Below, piece by piece: positions 6,786 to 10,772 of a stretch of 10,772 bases of DNA. The stretch lies in assembly GCA_009774765.1 (NCBI GenBank), contig VSOK01000061.1, positions 1-10,772 on the forward strand, given 5' to 3'. Each line of letters opens with the position of its first letter. Positions within the stretch are counted from its first letter, which is position 1. The position numbers and the translations under genes were made by a program. The notes beneath the pieces were generated by a model. It was not told where the DNA came from, ran no database searches, and was given only the letters and a program-made list of their open reading frames with translations. This DNA comes from Bacteroidales bacterium (lineage in GTDB: Bacteria > Bacteroidota > Bacteroidia > Bacteroidales > UBA932).

Positions 6786-8187
6786 ATGACATATCAGCAG
6801 ATGAAAAAAGATAGAAACTTAAATAGAGACAGGCTCGATTTTGCTAACGACAATATCGGTCCTATGTTCCGTTCGCTGTTTTTCCCGACGCTCATAGGAA
6901 TGATTTTCAATTCGGCATTGACGGTCATCGACGGCATCTTCGTCGGTCGGGGCGTGGGAACCGAAGGCATCGCGGCGGTGAATATCGTCGCCCCGGTTTT
7001 TATGGTCATCACCGGCATCGGACTGATGTTCGGAATCGGAGCATCGGTCATAGCGAGCATCCGGCTGTCGGAAAACAAAGTGAAAGCTGCCCGTATCATC
7101 ATGACGCAGGCTTTCATCGTCGGATTATTGATTGTCGGGGTTATCGGTCTCGGCAGTTTTGTTTGCCCCCGTGGCGTCGTTCACGCACTGGGATGCAGCC
7201 CTCTGCTCGAAGAGAATGCCGTGAGCTATCTGCTCTGGCTGTTGCCCGGCTTGTTTTTCCTGTTCGTCGAGTGCGTTGGCATGATGCTTATCCGTCTGGA
7301 CGGTGCGCCGAAGTATGCCATGACGATTCAGATTGTGGCTGCGGTCGTCAATATCGTACTCGACTGGTATATGGTGTTCCCGCTGGGATGGGGAGTTATG
7401 GGTGCGGCATTGGCCACATCGATAGCCTGTGCTGTGGGAGGAGCAATGGTCTTTGCCTATTTCTTCCGGTTTGCGGACAAACTGCGGTTCTACCCGCTGA
7501 AACTGCCCCTGACCTCTCTGTTGCTGACTCTGCGCAACACCGGGTATATAGTCCGTATCGGATTTGCCACTTTCCTGACCGAACTGGCTATGAGCGTCAT
7601 GATGCTCACGGGAAACTATATGTTCATCTCCATGCTCGGCGAAGAGGGTGTCGCAGCTTTCGCCATCGCCTGCTATCTCTTTCCGGTTGTTTTCTCCATC
7701 AGCAATGCCGTTGCCCAGTCGGCGCAACCGATTATCAGCTTCAACTACGGGGCGCATCTGCTCCACCGCGTCAGCCGGACGCTGCGCATATCGGTTCTTA
7801 CCGCTGTGATATGCGGGGTATCGGTAACGGTCGGACTGTGGGCGGGAGCGGCGCAGGTCGCCCGCCTGTTTCTCAGTCCGCAGGAGATTGCATATATGCT
7901 GGCGGTCGATGGTTTGCCGCTATTTGCCTTTGTGCGCCGTATTCTTCGCGATCAACATCGCCTTTATCGGTTACTATCAGAGCATCGAGAAAGCTATGGT
8001 TTCCACCGTATATACGCTGTTGCGGGGCATATTGTTCCTTGTGCCGTGCTTCGTCCTGTTACCCCGGGCATTCGGTGTCCCCGGTCTATGGCTTGCCATT
8101 CCGGCAGCGGAACTGCTGACCTGTGCCGTCATTTACATCCGATACGTCCGGCAGAAATTCCGTCAACGTGCACTTGCTGTGCGATGA
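6786..8187 (+). pseudogene. MATE-family multidrug exporter, frameshifted
   Basis: MATE exporters use Na+ or H+ gradients to expel drugs and metabolites across the inner membrane. The first frame from the ATG at 6786 encodes two sets of hydrophobic segments and typical early MATE features, including PTLIGMIFNSALTVIDGIFV, AAVNIVAPV and a mid-protein ITELAMSVMML-like segment. At DGLPLFAF the frame fails. The expected continuation CAVFFAINIAFIGYYQS is found one base further on (frame of 7933), running to the TGA at 8185-8187 and ending IRYVRQKFRQRALAVR. Removing one base near 7932 restores a protein of about 466 residues, a normal length. The unshifted frame ends at 8210 with an unrelated tail of about 90 residues. 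The last two helices are therefore lost unless this is a sequencing error. CGN arginine codons dominate after the first few residues. Divergent from the AraC gene. Confidence 0.88.
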
Positions 8188-8220
8188 ACAACCCTCAAGC
8201 CGTGTTCTAATTGTGTGCTG

Positions 8221-8253
8221 CTCATAGATTAAGTAATTTCTATGAGTATTTTG
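8221..8253 (+). terminator. Probable terminator after the MATE gene
   Basis: CTCATAGA (8221-8228) and its complement TCTATGAG (8239-8246) form an 8-bp stem with a 10-base loop, followed by TATTTTG. It lies 34 bases after the true MATE stop. The stem is AT-rich and the T tract is interrupted, so strength is uncertain. Confidence 0.45.
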
Positions 8254-8297
8254 CTCAGCCTAATAAGCAATTTTATATATTTTGAATATGAATCCCA

Positions 8298-8311
8298 TAA
8301 TTCGGGAATTA
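8298..8311. promoter_or_regulatory. Short palindrome upstream of the thioredoxin promoter
   Basis: TAATTC-GG-GAATTA is a perfect 6-base inverted repeat with a 2-base spacer, about 35 bases upstream of the -33 element of the thioredoxin gene. Its size and position would suit an operator, but nothing else in the sequence supports this. Confidence 0.25.
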
Positions 8312-8344
8312 CCTTCTGTTTTTCCTGATTATTTTCCTTCATTC

Positions 8345-8377
8345 GTTGGATTTTCCCGAAGAGAATAAATATCTTTG
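8345..8377 (+). promoter_or_regulatory. Bacteroidetes-type promoter of the thioredoxin-methyltransferase pair
   Basis: TATCTTTG (8370-8377) is an exact TAnnTTTG -7 element identical to the one before ogt. GTTG (8345-8348) lies 21 bases upstream as the -33 element. Transcription should start near 8383, about 20 bases before the ATG at 8403. Confidence 0.65.
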
Positions 8378-8402
8378 TTTTCTGTTGTAAAAATTGAAGA
8401 CA

Positions 8403-8861
8403 ATGAGATTGAAATTATTTCTGTCAGGCATACTTTCCCTGACAATCGCCGCAGGCGCATTCGCACAGACTGAAGACCAACCGAAACAGTCAGGTACGAT
8501 ATACCTGACAACACAGGATTTCAAAGAAAAGGTATATGACTATGTAAAATATCCGGACGAATTCAAATATAAGGGAGACAAACCGGCCATCGTTGATTTC
8601 TATGCAGTATGGTGCGGCCCGTGCAAGAAACTGAGTCCGGTACTGGATGAACTCGCGAAAGAATATGCCGGCAGAATCTACATATACAAAGCAGACGTAG
8701 ACAAAGAGCCGGAGCTGGCACGCAAATTCAGCATAAGGTCAATTCCGACACTTCTGTTCATTCCGGAAGGTTCTGAGCCGTCAATGTCCGTAGGTGCCCC
8801 ATCCAAGGCCGAACTGAAGAAAATAATCGACAAGATGCTTGACACCGCATCAGGACAATAG
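8403..8861 (+). CDS. Secreted thioredoxin-fold protein
   Basis: A 152-residue thioredoxin exported to the periplasm, acting in disulfide reduction or exchange. Residues 1-21 form a signal peptide (positive MRLKLF, hydrophobic core, cleavage expected after AFA before QTEDQ). The thioredoxin fold follows: VDFYAVWCGPCKKLSP with the redox pair C71 and C74 in WCGPC, and the cis-proline P115 in RSIPTLLF. A linker of about 40 residues with YLTTQDFKEKVYDYV precedes the core. An upstream in-frame TTG (8394) exists, but the ATG at 8403 begins a clean signal peptide. The WCGPC sequence and full-length fold fit classical thioredoxin rather than a DsbA-like oxidase. A methyltransferase gene begins 10 bases downstream. 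Confidence 0.94.
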   Translation: MRLKLFLSGILSLTIAAGAFAQTEDQPKQSGTIYLTTQDFKEKVYDYVKYPDEFKYKGDKPAIVDFYAVWCGPCKKLSPVLDELAKEYAGRIYIYKADVDKEPELARKFSIRSIPTLLFIPEGSEPSMSVGAPSKAELKKIIDKMLDTASGQ

Positions 8862-8871
8862 CCATTTTCAG

Positions 8872-9657
8872 ATGAGCAGATATACGGACAGGGAAAGATA
8901 TTTCACTGAACTTGCCGGCACGTCAAGGGAATATTACATCAATTACATAAGGCGATACAAAGCAGTCGACTGCAGCTGCCGCATTCTGGAAATAGGATGC
9001 GGCGAAGGAGGCAATCTGCTTCCTTTTGCCGAACTCGGCTGCTATGTGGCCGGATTGGACCTGCTCGGCAACAAGATAGAAAATGCCAGGCGTTTCTTTG
9101 AAAAAGCCGGAGCCAAGGGAGATTTCATCTGCGGCAATTTCCTTGAAGACGATTGCCTCAAGGACAAAGAGAAATTCGATGTAATCCTTATCCACGACGT
9201 GATCGAGCATATAGAACCTGAATACAAGTCCCTGTTCTTCTCACGCCTTAAACCGTTGCTGAAAACCGGCGGCATCATATTTTTCGGATTTCCTGCCTGG
9301 AATATGCCGTTCGGAGGACATCAGCAGATATGCAGAAGCAGATGGTCAAGGATGCCTTTCATACATCTTCTGCCAAAGAGGCTTTACAGGTCATATCTGA
9401 ATCTGTTCAAGGAAAACCATCTGCAGGTAGATGAACTTATGAGCATAAGCAGGTCAAGGATGACTACAGAAAGGTTCGAACAGCTGTGCCGCGACAACGG
9501 CTACAGGATCCTTGACAGGACGCTATGGTTTATCAGCCCACACTACAAAGCCAAATTCAACCTGCGTCCTGCCGGACTATTCAGTCCCCTTTGCCGGATC
9601 CCATATCTGAGAAATTATCTTTCCACCGCCTGTTTCTACATAATCAATGTCGGATAA
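8872..9657 (+). CDS. Class I SAM-dependent methyltransferase
   Basis: A 261-residue cytoplasmic methyltransferase of unknown substrate. The Rossmann core shows motif I ILEIGCGEGGN (38-48), the acidic ribose-binding residue D63 in AGLDLLG, and the later FDVILIHDVIEHIE (102-115) typical of the UbiE/biotin-synthesis-like class. It continues with RLKPLLKTGGIIFFGFP. The C-terminal half (residues 140-261) is rich in R, Y and F and carries PFGGHQQICRSRWSRMPF, which probably forms the substrate lid. The frame is open upstream to a TTG at 8839 inside the thioredoxin gene, but the ATG at 8872, 10 bases after that gene, fits better. The same kind of sequence occurs in methyltransferases acting on glycans or lipids; nothing here fixes the substrate. 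A strong terminator follows about 100 bases downstream. Confidence 0.9.
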   Translation: MSRYTDRERYFTELAGTSREYYINYIRRYKAVDCSCRILEIGCGEGGNLLPFAELGCYVAGLDLLGNKIENARRFFEKAGAKGDFICGNFLEDDCLKDKEKFDVILIHDVIEHIEPEYKSLFFSRLKPLLKTGGIIFFGFPAWNMPFGGHQQICRSRWSRMPFIHLLPKRLYRSYLNLFKENHLQVDELMSISRSRMTTERFEQLCRDNGYRILDRTLWFISPHYKAKFNLRPAGLFSPLCRIPYLRNYLSTACFYIINVG

Positions 9658-9758
9658 CAGCAGAGCCTGCCCTACATATCCGTAAAAGCCACATCAAAGC
9701 CCGGACAGCTTGAAATCCGTCCGAAAACGGTATCCTGAAAATAACGGAATGACAAGAC

Positions 9759-9797
9759 AATGGGCTTGACCGACGCTTGTTAGTCAAGCCCATTTTT
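9759..9797 (+). terminator. Strong intrinsic terminator after the methyltransferase
   Basis: AATGGGCTTGAC (9759-9770) and its perfect complement (9783-9794) form a 12-bp GC-containing stem with a 12-base loop, running into TTTTT (9793-9797) on the plus strand. An outer CAAGA/TCTTG pairing (9753-9757 with 9797-9801) could extend the base. It closes the thioredoxin-methyltransferase unit. Confidence 0.85.
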
Positions 9798-9849
9798 CTT
9801 GTTTTTCGGCGAAAGCAACTTAAACATTGTTTCCCAGTATTCAATTCTC

Positions 9850-9879
9850 AGAAGTTGTTCTGGCTTTTAGTCAACTTCT
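9850..9879. repeat. 8-bp inverted repeat
   Basis: AGAAGTTG (9850-9857) is matched by CAACTTCT (9872-9879) with a 14-base spacer. It is the first dyad beyond the terminator. It is not related in sequence to the CCACCTTCAGT hairpins that follow, and no T tract follows on the plus strand. Confidence 0.45.
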
Positions 9880-9932
9880 TGTCCTCAAAATATTTCTCAA
9901 TAAACAATTACATTGTACAGCCTATTCTCCGT

Positions 9933-9988
9933 TGCCACCTTCAGTATATTTACGTTGATTCTCAGACTCTTGCCACTGAAGGTAGGCA
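9933..9988 (+). repeat. CCACCTTCAGT hairpin, copy 1
   Basis: TGCCACCTTCAGT (9933-9945) pairs with ACTGAAGGT-A-GGCA (9975-9988), a 13-bp stem with one bulged A. The interior ATTTACGTTGATTCTCA matches copy 3 almost base for base, so copies 1 and 3 are homologous repeats in direct orientation. Confidence 0.75.
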
Positions 9989-9998
9989 CCAGTTTTTT

Positions 9999-10060
9999 CC
10001 ACCTTCAGTTGTCATCCTTGATCTGAATGCGTATACGATGGATTTGTCACTGAAAGGTGG
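9999..10060 (+). repeat. CCACCTTCAGT hairpin, copy 2
   Basis: CCACCTTCAGT (9999-10009) pairs with ACTGAAAGGTGG (10049-10060), 11 bp with one bulged A. The interior is longer and different from copies 1 and 3 and holds the palindrome GTATAC. Its right arm overlaps the left arm of the nested palindrome. Confidence 0.7.
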
Positions 10061-10166
10061 GTCCCCGTAATACGGTAAGTATCAACGTGTTACAAAACAG
10101 TATATCTTATATCAACCATACTGTTTTGCAATTAATTGACAGACAGCACGTTGCAAGGACCCACCT
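10055..10166. repeat. 112-base nested palindrome
   Basis: Three successive inverted repeats are nested: AGGTGGGTCC (10055-10064) with GGACCCACCT (10157-10166), AACGTG (10084-10089) with CACGTT (10147-10152), and CAAAACAGTAT (10093-10103) with ATACTGTTTTG (10118-10128). The apical loop is 14 bases. The right side carries an extra self-palindrome CAATTAATTG (10129-10138). The order is co-linear, so one long branched stem can form. Confidence 0.75.
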
Positions 10167-10185
10167 GTTTCATACTACCCGCTTA

Positions 10186-10236
10186 CCACCTTCAGTCAAT
10201 TTACATTGATTGTCACCCCATTGCAACTGAAGGTGG
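10186..10236 (+). repeat. CCACCTTCAGT hairpin, copy 3
   Basis: CCACCTTCAGT (10186-10196) and ACTGAAGGTGG (10226-10236) form a perfect 11-bp stem. Inside it TCAAT-TTAC-ATTGA can form a second small hairpin. The interior ATTTACATTGATTGTCA is the near-twin of copy 1. Confidence 0.78.
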
Positions 10237-10281
10237 CAGATATGTGCGGGAGAGTCATTCTATCCAGTTCTGCCGACCGGA

Positions 10282-10461
10282 ATGAAAAAACACAAAACAA
10301 CAGGGATTTCACGTTTGGCCGGCGAATACGCCGGCTGCTCAAAGTATGCCGTGCAGGCTAAGCCCGAGGGCTTGATCCGAACGTTTTGTGACGGGACGCG
10401 GAAAATGAAAAACAACCCGAATTTCACATTGGACCATCATTGTATTTATATGCCCAAGTAA
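10282..10461 (+). CDS. Candidate 59-residue basic protein
   Basis: An ATG at 10282 opens 59 codons (MKKHKTTGISRLAGEYAG... to ...HHCIYMPK) closed by two consecutive TAA stops. The product is lysine-rich, with no signal peptide or membrane segment. GISRLAGEYAGCSKYAVQ has a helix-turn-helix flavour, but this is a weak impression and I recognise no family. A second in-frame ATG at codon 42 starts a partly similar stretch: the DNA around both ATGs is an imperfect direct repeat (10278-10320 and 10400-10435). The frame crosses two small hairpins (10318-10335 and 10360-10373). No promoter or clear ribosome site was found. It may instead be chance in a structured non-coding tract. Confidence 0.33.
   Translation: MKKHKTTGISRLAGEYAGCSKYAVQAKPEGLIRTFCDGTRKMKNNPNFTLDHHCIYMPK
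10318..10335 (+). repeat. GC-rich tetraloop hairpin
   Basis: GCCGGCG-AATA-CGCCGGC is a perfect 7-bp GC stem with a four-base loop. A second dyad AAGCCCGAGGGCTT follows at 10360-10373. Both lie inside the candidate 59-codon frame. Confidence 0.5.
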
Positions 10462-10470
10462 TAAGGTCCA
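10430..10470. repeat. 6-bp inverted repeat spanning the end of the candidate frame
   Basis: TGGACC (10430-10435) is complementary to GGTCCA (10465-10470), enclosing the last codons and both stops of the 59-codon frame. Short and possibly fortuitous. Confidence 0.3.
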
Positions 10471-10500
10471 CCAACCCAAAATAGCAATTATACCGGAATT

Positions 10501-10518
10501 TTTGGCCACTTTGGCCAC
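10501..10518 (+). repeat. Tandem 9-base duplication
   Basis: TTTGGCCAC is present twice head to tail (10501-10509 and 10510-10518). The second copy runs on into CTGAAC. Confidence 0.6.
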
Positions 10519-10587
10519 CTGAACAAAAAGTATGATAAAAGTAATTGCATATATCAATGGGGCAAAGCGTTACAGATGGTTTCACCA

Positions 10588-10632
10588 ACTGAAAATGTCC
10601 AGGTGACTGAAAATGTCCACATTACCACATTA
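10588..10632 (+). repeat. 14-base direct repeat followed by an 8-base tandem repeat
   Basis: ACTGAAAATGTCCA occurs at 10588-10601 and 10606-10619, an 18-base period with GGTG between the copies. Overlapping the second copy, CCACATTA occurs twice head to tail (10617-10624 and 10625-10632). Iterated short units like these resemble protein-binding arrays. Confidence 0.65.
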
Positions 10633-10643
10633 TACGGTATAAT
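10629..10643. repeat. Palindrome ATTATAC-G-GTATAAT
   Basis: A perfect 7-base inverted repeat around a single central G, directly after the 8-base tandem repeat. Its size fits a dimeric repressor or recombinase site. Confidence 0.45.
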
Positions 10644-10670
10644 TGACATTTTTGGTTGGTGATCATGACA

Positions 10671-10722
10671 AAAGTGGTTGGTGGAAGTGTGCCGTACTGC
10701 ACACTTCCACCAACACCACTTT
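10671..10722. repeat. Hairpin with about 22 paired bases per arm
   Basis: The arm at 10671-10692 (beginning AAAGTGGTTGG, ending GTGTGC) is complementary over its full length to 10699-10722, apart from two extra bases in the right arm (AC at about 10714-10715). The loop is the six bases CGTACT. It is the strongest hairpin in the window. AT-poor sequence without a T run follows, so it does not look like a terminator. Confidence 0.75.
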
Positions 10723-10772
10723 AACCCGAAAACTACCGGCCACCTCACCCCACATAGGTTGATCTGGGTAAA

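Larger units (their letters stand above)
9933..10238. repeat. 306-base unit bounded by 13-base inverted repeats
   Basis: TGCCACCTTCAGT at 9933-9945 is perfectly complementary to ACTGAAGGTGGCA at 10226-10238. The interval contains all three hairpin copies and the nested palindrome. The flanks (CCGTT on the left, GATAT on the right) show no target-site duplication, so a MITE reading is possible but unsupported; it may equally be one folded RNA. Confidence 0.5.
9800..10772. other. Hairpin- and repeat-dense tract with no convincing long gene
   Basis: This 970-base stretch after the last terminator holds no recognisable long gene on either strand. Reading frames of 60-97 codons exist, but they begin at TTG or are Trp/Cys-rich and run through inverted repeats. 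It instead contains at least nine inverted repeats and several tandem duplications, listed separately, plus one candidate 59-codon frame. No exact TAnnTTTG promoter was seen on either strand. The tract reaches the window edge, so whatever it belongs to may continue beyond. Confidence 0.7.

Noticed and set aside
7920..7945. Programmed frameshift in the MATE gene
   Set aside because: No slippery heptamer, stimulatory hairpin or family precedent is visible; a mutation or read error is simpler.
7125..8119. Long frames on both strands within the MATE gene (7125-7766 minus, 7163-8119 plus)
   Set aside because: Shadow frames of a GC-biased coding region; low-complexity His/Gln/Arg or Cys/Arg composition, while the true frame has clear membrane segments.
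8269..8285. ATTTTATATATTTT shared with 1549-1564, as possible cassette-flanking repeats
   Set aside because: It is a simple AT-rich string; the two copies do not flank the AraC-MATE pair in a meaningful way and the surrounding bases differ.
9777..10070. A 97-codon plus-strand frame over the hairpin region
   Set aside because: It starts at TTG inside the terminator loop and runs through two hairpin copies; composition looks like translated non-coding DNA.
9933..10236. CRISPR array
   Set aside because: The repeated units are hairpins of 51-62 bases at irregular spacing with homologous interiors, not short identical repeats with unique equal-length spacers.
10339..10748. Minus-strand frames of 72 and 64 codons
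   Set aside because: They cross tandem repeats and the long hairpin, are rich in Trp, Cys and His, and have no promoter or family resemblance.

Overview
The window looks like a chromosomal segment of a Bacteroidales-type bacterium. The protein families point that way (Obg without a C-terminal OCT extension, secreted thioredoxin, anaerobic sulfatase-maturating radical SAM enzyme). Three promoters also carry the Bacteroidetes -7 element TAnnTTTG instead of a sigma70 -10 box, and strong Shine-Dalgarno sequences are mostly absent. The genus cannot be read from the sequence alone.

Layout. (1) 1-1520, + strand: the 3' part of obg, then a PAP2-type membrane phosphatase 10 bases downstream. (2) 1562-1771, - strand: an unrecognised 69-residue protein, whose terminator sits inside the end of the phosphatase gene. 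(3) 5715 down to 1972, - strand: a tight run of ogt (DNA repair), an anaerobic sulfatase-maturating enzyme, dut and murF, with gaps of 12, 48 and 12 bases, read from a promoter near 5751-5782. (4) 5819-8187: a divergent pair of an AraC-type regulator (-) and a MATE-type multidrug exporter (+). The pair uses mainly CGN arginine codons where the surrounding genes prefer AGA/AGG, so it may have been acquired as a unit. The MATE gene is broken by a one-base frameshift near 7932. (5) 8403-9657, + strand: a secreted thioredoxin and a class I SAM methyltransferase, 10 bases apart, behind a good promoter and ahead of a strong terminator.

(6) 9800-10772 is the unusual part. It is almost free of convincing genes but packed with dyads and short repeats: three related hairpins built on CCACCTTCAGT/ACTGAAGGTGG, a 112-base nested palindrome between the second and third, 13-base inverted repeats enclosing the set, then tandem 8-, 9- and 14-base duplications, five copies of CACCAAC/GTTGGTG, and a hairpin with about 22 paired bases per arm. 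One candidate 59-codon reading frame (10282-10461) with a double stop lies between the two repeat groups. Whether this tract is a structured RNA locus, a non-autonomous mobile element, a recombination or replication site, or the flank of a system lying beyond the window cannot be decided here. It is the part most worth following up.

How the genes work together: most of the window is housekeeping (ribosome-associated GTPase, envelope lipid phosphatase, nucleotide-pool sanitation, peptidoglycan precursor synthesis, alkylation repair, periplasmic thiol chemistry). The anaerobic sulfatase-maturating enzyme implies that secreted sulfatases are encoded elsewhere, consistent with a glycan-degrading anaerobe.
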